Assembly (NCBI RefSeq): GCF_021353235.1
Contig: NZ_JAJTWT010000015.1
Span: 37,687 to 101,686 of the forward strand
Source of the DNA: Pelomonas caseinilytica
Lineage (GTDB): Bacteria > Pseudomonadota > Gammaproteobacteria > Burkholderiales > Burkholderiaceae_C
DNA: 64,000 nucleotides
Direction of reading: 5' to 3'
This document shows, one piece after another, positions 16,640 to 24,514 of the stretch. Under the pieces are notes generated by a model. The model was not told the origin of the DNA and ran no database searches. It was given only the letters and a program-made list of their open reading frames with translations. A program made the translations under genes and the position numbers. Positions within the stretch are counted from its first letter, which is position 1. Each line of letters starts with the position of its first letter.

Positions 16640-17695
16640 ATGGCCGAGAAGCGGGGGGTGACGATTCGGGAACTGGCCGAGGCGGCTGGCGTGTCCATCG
16701 GGACGGTCTCGCGCGCGCTCAAGGGCCAGCCCGGCTTGTCAGAGCAGACTCGCGCCCAGGTGCTCGGCGTCGCCCAGCGGATGGGCTACGACGTGGGCAA
16801 GCTGCGCACCGGCAAGCCGCGCCGCATGCTCTTCCTCTACAACCGCAGCATCGGCTCGCTGGCGACCAATCCCTTTTACTCCTACGTGCTGCACGGCGCG
16901 GAGACGGCCTGCCGTGAAGCGGGCGTGCCGCTGAGCATGATGTCGGTGCTGGGTGGGGAGGACATCGCCGTGCAGGTGCGGCGCCACGAGGCCGAGGCCC
17001 TGCTGGGCGCCGGCTACTTCGACCCGGAGGCCATGGAGGCCATCCGCCGCTGCGAGCTGCCGCTGGTGCTGGTCGACCATTTCTACCCCGGCGTGCGCTG
17101 CGTCAATGACGACAACCAGCTCGGCGCCTGGCTGGCCACGCGCCACCTGCTGGAGGGCGGCGCCAAGCGTGTGGCGGCCATCTTCGGCCCGCTGGCCCAC
17201 CATTCCGTGTCGCTGCGGGCCAAGGGCTTTCGCCGCGCCCTCTACGAGGCCGGTCGCCTGTTCGACCCCGACTACGAAGTGACGCTGGATCCCTCCCTCG
17301 AGTACCGGGACGCGGGGCGCGATGCCATGCGCCGCCTGCTGGAGCTGCCCGAGCCGCCGGACGCCGTCTTCGCCTACAACGACTCGACGGCCATCTTCGC
17401 GATGGAGGTCTGCCACGAGCACGGCCTGCGCGTGCCGCAGGACATCCGCTTCATCGGCTACGACGACATCGAGGAGGCCGCCCACAGCAAGCCGCCGCTG
17501 TCCACCGTGAAGATGGACAAGGAGGCCCTGGGCCATGTGGCCGCCCGCGCCCTCATCGAGGGCGACACGGCGCCCAACGACGCCTCGCTGCCGGTGGAAC
17601 TGGTGGTGCGCGAGAGTTCCCGCGCGCCCGAGCCGCAGCAGGAGGCGGCTGCACCGCGCAAAGGCCGGCGCCAGCCAGCCGCTGCCGAGCGGTGA
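16640..17695 (+). CDS. LacI-family transcriptional regulator
   Basis: This 351-residue regulator has an N-terminal LacI helix-turn-helix (TIRELAEAAGVSIGTVSRALKG, split at residues 8-29) and a periplasmic-binding-protein-like effector domain (about residues 60-330). The C-terminal tail is rich in Ala, Arg and Pro. It is divergent from the kinase, glucosidase and halogenase operon and precedes the sugar transporter, so it probably controls both. Candidate operators are at 16486-16498 and 17933-17948. The inducer is presumably the glycoside or its phosphorylated product. Confidence 0.92.
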   Translation: MAEKRGVTIRELAEAAGVSIGTVSRALKGQPGLSEQTRAQVLGVAQRMGYDVGKLRTGKPRRMLFLYNRSIGSLATNPFYSYVLHGAETACREAGVPLSMMSVLGGEDIAVQVRRHEAEALLGAGYFDPEAMEAIRRCELPLVLVDHFYPGVRCVNDDNQLGAWLATRHLLEGGAKRVAAIFGPLAHHSVSLRAKGFRRALYEAGRLFDPDYEVTLDPSLEYRDAGRDAMRRLLELPEPPDAVFAYNDSTAIFAMEVCHEHGLRVPQDIRFIGYDDIEEAAHSKPPLSTVKMDKEALGHVAARALIEGDTAPNDASLPVELVVRESSRAPEPQQEAAAPRKGRRQPAAAER

Positions 17696-17720
17696 GGTGG
17701 ACGGCCCCCGGCCCAACCCC

Positions 17721-17845
17721 GCGCGCTGAACGCGGCGCGTGTCTGGTCCGCCCCCCGAGGGGGCGGCGATGCTTGCGGCATCGAGCCGCAAGCACATCGC
17801 CAGCGCGGGCCGGCTCGGGGGCGGCCCAGCGCTCGGCCCGCAATA
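17721..17845. repeat. Dispersed intergenic repeat, family B, copy 1
   Basis: This 120-bp GC-rich unit contains the hairpin CTTGCGGC-ATCGA-GCCGCAAG flanked by CCCCCGAG-GGGGGCGG and GGCTCGGGGGCGGCCC. Close copies lie at 40599-40722 (same strand) and 49619-49733 (opposite strand). All three are between genes, and the central 60 bp are almost identical. No ORF with its own ribosome site is seen. Confidence 0.8.
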
Positions 17846-17907
17846 CCATGGCAACTGCGGGCAGTGGCGCAGGCCGGCGGGTAGGTGTTTGCACGGCCTA
17901 CCTTTCG

Positions 17908-17924
17908 TTCGTTCGTCGAACGAA
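17908..17924. promoter_or_regulatory. 17-bp perfect palindrome TTCGTTCGTCGAACGAA upstream of the transporter
   Basis: TTCGTTCG-T-CGAACGAA is a perfect dyad with an 8-bp arm and a single central base. It lies 55 bp upstream of the transporter GTG and 9 bp upstream of the LacI-like element. Its size and symmetry suit a dimeric repressor or activator. It is unlike the LacI-type element next to it, so a second regulator could act here. Confidence 0.5.
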
Positions 17925-17932
17925 AATCACTC

Positions 17933-17948
17933 TGTTTACTAAAATACA
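17933..17948. promoter_or_regulatory. Candidate LacI-family operator TGTTTACTAAAATACA
   Basis: This shares TGTTTA-N-T-N-AA with the element in front of the kinase operon and contains an AT-rich TAAAAT that could serve as -10 for the transporter. It lies 30 bp upstream of the GTG start. The assignment rests on similarity of only two sites. Confidence 0.4.
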
Positions 17949-17978
17949 GCGTCGCCTCGTGCGGCCGAGGAGACAGAC

Positions 17979-19454
17979 GTGCTTGCCGATGCCGATGGCG
18001 CTGCCACGCCCACGATGCCCCGCCCCGCCGCGCCGCCCGCGGCGATGGTCACCGCCGCCGCCGACCGCGTGCCCCTGCCGCAGAAGGTGGGCTTCGGCCT
18101 CGGTTCCTTCCTCGACATGTGGGGCCACTGGCTCTACCAGTCGCTGGCCTTCCACGTCTTCAACGTCTTCCTGGGCGTCGCGCCGGGGCTGATCTCCACC
18201 GCCCTGGGCCTGAAGATCTTCGTCGACGCCGTCTCCGACGCGCTGTTCGGCTGGATCTCCGACAACACCCGCTCGCGCTGGGGGCGGCGGCGCCCCTTCA
18301 TCCTCGTCGGGGGCGTGCTGGCGGGCATCGGCCTGCCGCTCATGTTCGCCGTCGGCCGCGGCTGGAGCGACTCGGAGTACTTCGTCTTCATGCTGGTCTC
18401 GACCTGCCTGTATGTGCCGGTCATGAGCTGCTTCAACATGCCCTGGAGCAGCCTGGGCGCGGAGATGACGCCCGACTACCACGAGCGCACGCGGGTGATG
18501 TCGGTCAAGAACGCCATCCAGAAGATCCCCGAGCTGGCCATGTTCGTCGCGGCCCAGTTCACCACGCTGGCGATCTTCAACGACGCCTCCGGCAAGCCCG
18601 ACATCCTGCGCGGCGCCCAGGTCTACACCAGCATCCTGGGCGGCATCATGGTGGTGGTGTCGGTGCTCATCTTCCTGCTGACCCGGGAGCGCTACTACGA
18701 GGCCGTCGTCAAGCGCAGCACCCAGCGCGTGCCCTTCAAGGACACCCTCTACCGCACGCTGAAGAACCGCCCCTTCCGCCAGATGCTGGGCACCATGCTG
18801 GCCTACAACATGGCCACGGCCATGGTGGGCCTGCTCGGCTATTACGCCACCGTCTACTACGTCTGCGGCGGCAATGTGGTCGAGGCCACCAAGTGGAACT
18901 CCATGATGGGCGTGGCGGGGTTGGTCTGCGGCCTGGCGGGCATCAGCTTCGCCGGCTGGGTCGCCCGGCACCAGGGCAAGCGCAACGCGCTGATGACGGT
19001 GCTGGCCCTGGGCGTCGTCGCCTTCATCGGCGACTGGTTCTTCTACAACCCGGCGCTGCCCGTGCTGCAGCTTTTCGCCAGCGGCGGCGTGGCCTTCATC
19101 GGCGCGGGCTTCTGGACCATCTACGGCTCGGCCATGGCCGACGTCATCGACCACGACGAACTCGGCAGCGGCCAGCGCCGCGAGGGCTCGTTCGCGGCCT
19201 GCGGCTCGTGGATCTCCAAGGTCGGCCTGGCGCTGGGCAACAGCGCCTCGGGTTGGGTGCTGCAGTTCACCGGCTTCGACGCCAAGCTGCCCGTGCAGGG
19301 CGAGAACGCCATCTTCCTGATCCGCATCTTCCTGTCGGGCATTCCCATCTGCGGCCTGCTCGTCGCGCTGTTCATCGTCTCGCGCTACTTCCTGACCGAG
19401 CAGCGCATGCACGAGATCCGTGCCGAGCTGGAAGCCCGCCGCGGTACTGTCTGA
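17979..19454 (+). CDS. GPH-family (MelB-type) sugar:cation symporter
   Basis: This 491-residue membrane transporter has 12 predicted helices. It has the GPH/MelB features KIFVDAVSDALFGWISDNTRSRWGRRRPF, here split by helix 2, and a central cytoplasmic loop. It should import a glycoside with H+ or Na+. The GTG at 17979 follows a strong GAGGAGACAGAC ribosome site. It is downstream of lacI and probably supplies the substrate for the cytoplasmic GH1 enzyme. The long Pro/Ala N-terminal stretch (residues 1-25) is unusual; an internal ATG may be used instead. Confidence 0.9.
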   Translation: MLADADGAATPTMPRPAAPPAAMVTAAADRVPLPQKVGFGLGSFLDMWGHWLYQSLAFHVFNVFLGVAPGLISTALGLKIFVDAVSDALFGWISDNTRSRWGRRRPFILVGGVLAGIGLPLMFAVGRGWSDSEYFVFMLVSTCLYVPVMSCFNMPWSSLGAEMTPDYHERTRVMSVKNAIQKIPELAMFVAAQFTTLAIFNDASGKPDILRGAQVYTSILGGIMVVVSVLIFLLTRERYYEAVVKRSTQRVPFKDTLYRTLKNRPFRQMLGTMLAYNMATAMVGLLGYYATVYYVCGGNVVEATKWNSMMGVAGLVCGLAGISFAGWVARHQGKRNALMTVLALGVVAFIGDWFFYNPALPVLQLFASGGVAFIGAGFWTIYGSAMADVIDHDELGSGQRREGSFAACGSWISKVGLALGNSASGWVLQFTGFDAKLPVQGENAIFLIRIFLSGIPICGLLVALFIVSRYFLTEQRMHEIRAELEARRGTV

Positions 19455-19469
19455 ACTGAAACCTCAAAG

Positions 19470-19543
19470 GCAACCACAGAGCCACGCAGGCACAGAGGAA
19501 ACGCAGAGCACTTTTCTCTGTGGCTCTGTGCCTCCGTGGTTGC
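19470..19543. repeat. Dispersed palindromic repeat, family A, copy 1
   Basis: This imperfect inverted repeat of about 74 bp has arms of the type GCAACCACAGAG...GGCACAGAG and CTCTGTG...GTGCC..CGTGGTTGC. Related copies occur at 25810-25895 and 55652-55743. It lies just beyond the transporter stop, where it could act as a stem-loop. The motif of alternating CACAGAG/CTCTGTG is widespread in proteobacterial intergenic DNA. Confidence 0.8.
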
Positions 19544-19644
19544 ATTTCCGTATTCATTTCATGCGTCGCGGGTGCTGCGAACGCCGCATGGACAACTGAT
19601 ATGCAGGCTCAGCCAGACCGCGCCCGGCCCGCAAGTCCCCAGCT

Positions 19645-20286
19645 TCAATAGCCGGCCGTGAAGCGGCCACGGCGGTGCTGCGGCCGATCCAGCTCGTCGG
19701 CGATGGCGACGGCGAGGTCGGCCACGGTGATGCGGCTCTCGCCCTGGGCGTCGAACACCGGCTGCTCGCCGCCGAGGCGGAACACGCCGGTGCGCTCGCC
19801 GGGCTCCAGGTGCATGGCGGGGGAGACGAAGGTCCAGTCCAGCGCGGTCGTGTCGGCGCGCAGGCGATTCAGGGCCTCGCGGGCCGCCAGGGCGCCCGAT
19901 TTCCACTCGGCCGGGAAGGCCGGCGAGTCGACGAGTTGCTGGCCCGGCGCGATGAAGAGGCTGCCCGCCCCGCCCACCACGATGAGCCGAACGCCGGCCT
20001 CGCGCGCGGCGGCGGCGATGGCGTCGCTGCCGCGCAGGAAGTCATCGTGCAGATTGGGATTGGCCCAGCCGGCGTTGTAGGCGCTGACGACGGCATCCAC
20101 GCCCTGCAGCTCGGCCGCGAAGCCGCCCGGCGCGAGCACGTCCACCGAGCGCACCTCCAGGCCGGCGCGGGGCGCGAGCTTGGCCGCGTCGCGTTGCAGC
20201 GCCCGCACCGCGTGGCCACGGGCGAGCAGTTCTTGCAGCAGGGCCTGGCCGACAAAGCCGGTGGCGCCGATCAGGGCGATGTTCAT
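19645..20286 (-). CDS. NAD(P)-dependent Rossmann-fold protein (atypical SDR / NmrA-like)
   Basis: This 213-residue protein has the N-terminal nucleotide-binding motif GATGFVGQ at residues 7-14 and the atypical SDR layout of NAD(P)H-binding proteins such as BVR-B/YwnB. No catalytic Tyr-x-x-x-Lys is evident, so it may bind NADP as a reductase or redox sensor. The start at 20286 gives a standard MNIALIGATG N-terminus; the frame opens further upstream in the promoter region. It is divergent from the LysR-type gene at 20387, which probably regulates it. Confidence 0.8.
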   Translation of the reverse strand: MNIALIGATGFVGQALLQELLARGHAVRALQRDAAKLAPRAGLEVRSVDVLAPGGFAAELQGVDAVVSAYNAGWANPNLHDDFLRGSDAIAAAAREAGVRLIVVGGAGSLFIAPGQQLVDSPAFPAEWKSGALAAREALNRLRADTTALDWTFVSPAMHLEPGERTGVFRLGGEQPVFDAQGESRITVADLAVAIADELDRPQHRRGRFTAGY

Positions 20287-20386
20287 GGAAGGCTCCATCA
20301 TGGAAGTTGTGTTGGAGGTCATTGTTCTTGCTTCACAATCGCCCGATAAGACGGCTTTAAACGCCAGCACTGTTTAGAAAAACTTC

Positions 20387-21265
20387 ATGCTCGACCAACT
20401 CAAGCGCATGGCCGTCCTGGCCGCCGTCGTGCGCCACGGCAGCTTCGCGGCGGCCGCCCGGCAGTTGCGCACCAGCACGTCGGCCGTGAGCCAGCAGGTG
20501 AGGGCGCTGGAGAAGGACATGGGCGTCACCCTGCTCCACCGCAGCACGCGCAAGCTCAGCCTCACGCCGGCGGGCGAACGCTTCCACGCCGGCTGCGCCG
20601 CCATGGTGGCCGCGGCCGAGGCGGCGCAGTCCCAGCTCGCCCAGCTGCGCGACGCCCCCGAGGGCGAACTGCGCATCGCCATGACCGTGGGCTTCGGGCG
20701 CCGCATCGGCCCGGCCCTGGCGCCGCTGCTGGCGGCCCATCCGGGGCTGCAGCTGCACCTGCAGGTGGAGGACGGCTTCACCGACCTCGTCGCCCACCGC
20801 ATCGACCTCGCCATCCGCTTCGGCCGCCTGCCCGACAGCACCTGGGTGGCCCGGCGCATCGGCACGCTGCACACCACCCTCTACGCCGCCCCGGCCTACC
20901 TGGCCCGGCACGGCGTGCCCGCCACGACCGAGGCCCTGCGCCAGGCCGACTGGCTGATGCTGCAGGACGGCACCGACCAGCCGCGTCGCCTGCCCGGCAG
21001 CGAGCTGACCGTGCGACCGCGCTGCACCAGCAACAACCAGTTGACGCTGCAGCAGCTGTGCGAGGCGGGCCTCGGCCTGGCGGCCCTGGGCGACGAGGAT
21101 GTGGCCGAGGCCGTGGCGGCGGGCCGGCTGCTGCGGGTGGATACCGAGCTGCCGCTGCCCGAGCTGCCCGTCTGGGCGCTGACGCCGCAGCGCGACGCGC
21201 AGCCGGCCAAGGTCAGGCATGCCATCGCGGCGCTGGAAGCCCATCTCGCGGAGCCCTCGCGATGA
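20387..21265 (+). CDS. LysR-family transcriptional regulator
   Basis: This 292-residue protein has the LysR helix-turn-helix (SFAAAARQLRTSTSAVSQQVRALE, split at residues 20-43) and a substrate-binding domain with the CrgA/AaeR-type pattern. It is divergent from the SDR gene at 19645-20286, the usual target arrangement. Its stop overlaps the ATG of the cold-shock/DUF1294 gene (ATGA), so the two are translationally coupled. The effector is unknown. Confidence 0.92.
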   Translation: MLDQLKRMAVLAAVVRHGSFAAAARQLRTSTSAVSQQVRALEKDMGVTLLHRSTRKLSLTPAGERFHAGCAAMVAAAEAAQSQLAQLRDAPEGELRIAMTVGFGRRIGPALAPLLAAHPGLQLHLQVEDGFTDLVAHRIDLAIRFGRLPDSTWVARRIGTLHTTLYAAPAYLARHGVPATTEALRQADWLMLQDGTDQPRRLPGSELTVRPRCTSNNQLTLQQLCEAGLGLAALGDEDVAEAVAAGRLLRVDTELPLPELPVWALTPQRDAQPAKVRHAIAALEAHLAEPSR

Positions 21266-21873
21266 GGGGCCGCCTCACCCAATGGGACGACGCCAAGGGC
21301 TACGGCTTCATCACGCCCGACGATGGCGGCGCCAAGCTCTTCGTGCACATCAAGGCCTTCGCCCCGCGGGCCGGCCGGCCGGCCGTCGGCGAACGGCTGA
21401 GCTACCACGAGGGGCGGGATGCTCAGGGCAAGCGCCGGGCGCAGGAGGTGAGGAGCCTGGAGCCGCGCGCCATGCCGCCCATCCCCCGGCCGCGCGACCG
21501 GGGCCGCTTGCTGCTGCTGGTGCCCGGCTTCGCGGCGGCCGTGCTCGCCACCCACCTGGCCTGGGGCGTGCCCAACGCCCTCTGGGGCGCCTACTCCGCC
21601 ATGAGCATGGCCACCTTCATCGTCTATGCGCTGGACAAGCGCGCCGCCCGGCTCGGCGGCTGGCGGGTGGCCGAGGGCACGCTGCACGGCCTGGCCCTGC
21701 TTTGCGGCTGGCCGGGCGCGCTGCTGGCCCAGGAGCTGCTGCGCCACAAGAGTGCCAAGCCGGCCTTCCGGCGCCTGTTCTGGCTGACCGTGGTGCTCAA
21801 CGTGCTGGGCTTCGCGCTGCTCTTCACGCCGCTGCGCGAGTGGGCGGTGCAGCAGCCCTTCCTCAGGCGCTGA
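21262..21873 (+). CDS. Cold-shock domain fused to DUF1294 membrane protein
   Basis: This 203-residue protein has an N-terminal cold-shock-like domain (residues 1-65; KGYGFI and LFVHIKAF are the RNP1/RNP2 equivalents). A linker and four hydrophobic helices of DUF1294 follow (residues 80-195; the block YALDKRAA is typical). The fold predicts nucleic-acid binding at the membrane; no function has been established. The ATG overlaps the LysR stop. The next gene is convergent, with its stop 2 bp away. Confidence 0.82.
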   Translation: MRGRLTQWDDAKGYGFITPDDGGAKLFVHIKAFAPRAGRPAVGERLSYHEGRDAQGKRRAQEVRSLEPRAMPPIPRPRDRGRLLLLVPGFAAAVLATHLAWGVPNALWGAYSAMSMATFIVYALDKRAARLGGWRVAEGTLHGLALLCGWPGALLAQELLRHKSAKPAFRRLFWLTVVLNVLGFALLFTPLREWAVQQPFLRR

Positions 21874-21874
21874 A

Positions 21875-22537
21875 TCAGAAGCTGAACTCGCCCAGCCCGG
21901 CGAAGCCGAGTCGGCCATGGGCCACGCCGCTCACCGGATGCAGGCCGCCCCAGGCCCCCGTCGTCACGACGGTGCCGGCGGCGTGTGGGCGGCCGTGGCG
22001 CGTCGCATGGGTGAGCCAGGCTGGCAGCACGGCGGCCGGGTCGGTCAGCGAATGCCCGCCGCGGCGCACCACCTCATCCTGGCCGGCCAGGGCGAGCCGC
22101 CATTCGAGCGCGGCCCAGTCCAGCGGGCGGTAGGGTTGCCAGGCACCGAGCAGCAGGCCGGCGTTGGACTGGAAATCGGCCATGCGCAGCAGCGCCGGCG
22201 CGGCCAGGCCCTCCTGCCAGCGCGAGGCCACGAGCTCGACGGCGATGCACATGGCTTCGGGCCGGCCCTGGGCGTCCACGCGCAAGGCCACCTCGGCCTC
22301 CACGCCGAGCAGCGCACCGCCGGCCGCCGGGTTCACGGGCGAGTGGCTGAACGGGCCCTGCGGGCCGGCGCCGCCGGACTTCCAGCGGTCCAGCGGCCAG
22401 CCCAGGGCCTGGGCCACGCCGTCCTGCACGGCGTAGGCGTCGGCCTCGTCGCGCACGGCGCCGGCCCAGTCGGCGGCCATGAGTTGGCCGCCTTCGCGGT
22501 GGCAGGTGGCAAGGGCTTGGATCAGGTCCTCGATCAT
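21875..22537 (-). CDS. 2-keto-4-pentenoate hydratase family protein (MhpD/HpcG-like)
   Basis: This 220-residue protein matches the fumarylacetoacetase-fold hydratase family (2-hydroxypentadienoate or 2-oxo-hept-3-ene-dioate hydratase). Recognisable blocks include DAYAVQDGVAQALG, WKSGG and a C-terminal GTVVTTGAW. Hydratases of this type act in aromatic meta-cleavage pathways, but no other pathway gene is adjacent. The start at 22537 gives MIEDLIQAL; a longer frame would run into the promoter of the divergent oxidoreductase gene at 22679. Confidence 0.78.
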   Translation of the reverse strand: MIEDLIQALATCHREGGQLMAADWAGAVRDEADAYAVQDGVAQALGWPLDRWKSGGAGPQGPFSHSPVNPAAGGALLGVEAEVALRVDAQGRPEAMCIAVELVASRWQEGLAAPALLRMADFQSNAGLLLGAWQPYRPLDWAALEWRLALAGQDEVVRRGGHSLTDPAAVLPAWLTHATRHGRPHAAGTVVTTGAWGGLHPVSGVAHGRLGFAGLGEFSF

Positions 22538-22678
22538 GGGTTTCGGTCGGGGTGTGGGGGAAGGATGGGCATCGTCTTGGTCGCCTCTAAGATGGCCGCC
22601 CCGCCGGGCGGCACGAGCACCGCTGTCCGGCGGCCGCGATCCGCGCGGCGACATTTTCTTTTTCTGGAATCAATCAGC

Positions 22679-23608
22679 ATGCCATTGAAGTTGGGCCTGG
22701 TGGGCATCGGCAAGATCGCTCGTGATCAACACATTCCGGCGCTCGCCGCCGACCCGCGTTTCGAACTGTCGGCCACGGCCAGCCGCAATGCGGCCGTGGA
22801 CGGCGTGCCCAGCTTCGCCAGCGTCGAGGCCATGCTGGCCGCGATGCCCGAGCTGGACGCCATCTCCATCTGCACGCCGCCCCAGGCCCACTTCGGCGCC
22901 GCGCTGGCGGCCCTGCGCGCCGGCAAGCACGTGATGCTGGAGAAGCCACCTGCCGCGACCACGCGTGAGATCACGCTGCTGCAGGCCGAAGCGGCCCGGC
23001 ACGGCCGCACGCTGTTCCAGACCTGGCACTCGCGCTTCGCCGCCGGCGTGGATGCGGCGCGGGCGTGGGTGAAGGACCGCACGCTGACCGGGGGGCGCAT
23101 CGTCTGGAAGGAAGACGTGCACCACTGGCACCCCGGCCAGCAATGGATCTTCGACGCTGGCGGCCTGGGCGTCTTCGACCCCGGCATCAACGCGCTGTCC
23201 GTGCTGACCGAGGTGCTGGCCGAGGAAGTCGTCGTGCGCCAGGCGGTGCTCGAGTTCCCCGCGAACCAGCAGGCCCCCATCGCCGCCCAGCTCGACCTGC
23301 GCACCGAGGCCGGCGTGCGCGTCGAGGCCGAGTTCGACTTCCGTCAGAAGGGCGAGCAGACCTGGGACATCGAGCTGCTCACATCCACGGGCCGCCTGCG
23401 CCTGTCGCACGGCGGCGGTGCGCTGGAGATCGACGGCCAGCCCGTGGCGGCCGACGCGGCTCTGGCGGGCGAGTACCCGCGGCTGTACGCGCGCTTTGCC
23501 GAGCTGTGCGCGGCCGGGCGGTCGGAGGTGGACTGGCGGCCCTTCCAGCTCGTGGCCGACGCCTTCCTGATCGGCGAGCGGCGGACGGTGGCGGCGCATC
23601 AGGTCTGA
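22679..23608 (+). CDS. Gfo/Idh/MocA-family oxidoreductase, possibly D-galactose 1-dehydrogenase
   Basis: This 309-residue protein has the N-terminal Rossmann motif GLVGIGKIARDQH and the EKP motif (EKPPA, near residue 88) in which the lysine is catalytic. The GIGKIARDQH-PAL start resembles bacterial D-galactose 1-dehydrogenases, so sugar oxidation is likely. The C-terminal half is the alpha/beta sheet domain of the family. It is divergent from the hydratase-like gene and convergent with the YgiD-like gene. Family is certain; the galactose assignment is a guess from the N-terminus. Confidence 0.85.
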   Translation: MPLKLGLVGIGKIARDQHIPALAADPRFELSATASRNAAVDGVPSFASVEAMLAAMPELDAISICTPPQAHFGAALAALRAGKHVMLEKPPAATTREITLLQAEAARHGRTLFQTWHSRFAAGVDAARAWVKDRTLTGGRIVWKEDVHHWHPGQQWIFDAGGLGVFDPGINALSVLTEVLAEEVVVRQAVLEFPANQQAPIAAQLDLRTEAGVRVEAEFDFRQKGEQTWDIELLTSTGRLRLSHGGGALEIDGQPVAADAALAGEYPRLYARFAELCAAGRSEVDWRPFQLVADAFLIGERRTVAAHQV

Positions 23609-23619
23609 GTCGCCCCTCC

Positions 23620-24417
23620 TCAACCGAACCTGAAGCTCGACGCCGTCAGGCCGCCCAGGTAGTCGGTCTCGTGGTAGCTGCAGCTCGCGGCCTCGCCTTC
23701 GGCGGCGCCGGCGGCCACCATCAGCGGCAGCAGGTGCTCCTCGCGGGCGTGGGCCTGGCGTGCGGCCGGCGCCTGGGCCCAGGCTTCGAGCCGGCCGGCA
23801 CGGCCCTCGGGATCGGGCAGGGCCGCCTGCAGCCAGGCATCGAAGGCGATGGAGGGGGCCTTGCCGCGGCCGTTGAACATCAGCCCCAGGTTGTGGAAGC
23901 TGAAGCCGCTGCCGAGGATGAGCACGCCGTCGTCGCGCAGCGGCGCCAGCGCCCGGCCCACGGCCAGGTGCTCGGCCGGGTCCAGGCCGCGGCGCAGCGA
24001 CAGCTGCACCACCGGGATGTCGGCCTCGGGGACCATCGGCGCCAGCGTGCAGAAGGCGCCGTGGTCGAAGCCGCGCCGGGCGTCGCGGGCCGCGGGCAGG
24101 CCGGCGGCTTCGATGAGGGCCGCCACGCGCTCGGCCAGGGCCGGGTCGCCGGGTGCCGGGTAGACCACTTCGTAGGTGTGCGGCGGGAAGCCGCCGTAGT
24201 CGTAGAGCATGCCGGGGCGCGGCGAGGTCATGACCGTGAAGGCCGCTTCCTCCCAGTGGGCCGACACCATCAGGATGGCGCGGGGCCGCTCGGGCAGGGA
24301 GGCCGGCAGCGCCCGCAGCGAGGCCTCCAGCTGCGCATGGGCCTGGCGGAACTCGCCGTCCATCCAGGGCCAGGGGCCGCCGCCGTGGGACAGGAAGAAG
24401 GTAGGTTGCTTCGTCAT
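23620..24417 (-). CDS. YgiD/DODA-type extradiol dioxygenase (LigB superfamily)
   Basis: This 265-residue enzyme has the class III extradiol fold of 4,5-DOPA dioxygenases. Metal-ligand histidines are visible in SHGGGP (H11), SAHWE, FDHGAF and the C-terminal REEHLLPL. Bacterial YgiD proteins cleave catechol rings such as L-DOPA using Zn or Fe. The start is the ATG at 24417. The gene is divergent from the jet operon with about 100 bp between. No linked aromatic pathway is present. Confidence 0.88.
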   Translation of the reverse strand: MTKQPTFFLSHGGGPWPWMDGEFRQAHAQLEASLRALPASLPERPRAILMVSAHWEEAAFTVMTSPRPGMLYDYGGFPPHTYEVVYPAPGDPALAERVAALIEAAGLPAARDARRGFDHGAFCTLAPMVPEADIPVVQLSLRRGLDPAEHLAVGRALAPLRDDGVLILGSGFSFHNLGLMFNGRGKAPSIAFDAWLQAALPDPEGRAGRLEAWAQAPAARQAHAREEHLLPLMVAAGAAEGEAASCSYHETDYLGGLTASSFRFG

Positions 24418-24514
24418 GCCGGCCAGCTTAGGGCGGGGAGGGCGGCCGAGGGTTCAATGCCACCGCCGCCAGCGCTCAAAGCGGCTGAACGGTGGCGACG
24501 ATAATCCGCGCCCC

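Noticed and set aside
13824..16661. 945-codon plus-strand ORF opposite the glucosidase and kinase
   Set aside because: It is an antisense shadow; the real proteins have full catalytic motifs on the minus strand.
17739..17942. Short ORFs from repeat B ([14 protein letters not shown]...)
   Set aside because: The same peptide appears at each repeat copy but never with a ribosome site or beyond the repeat; it is repeat-derived.
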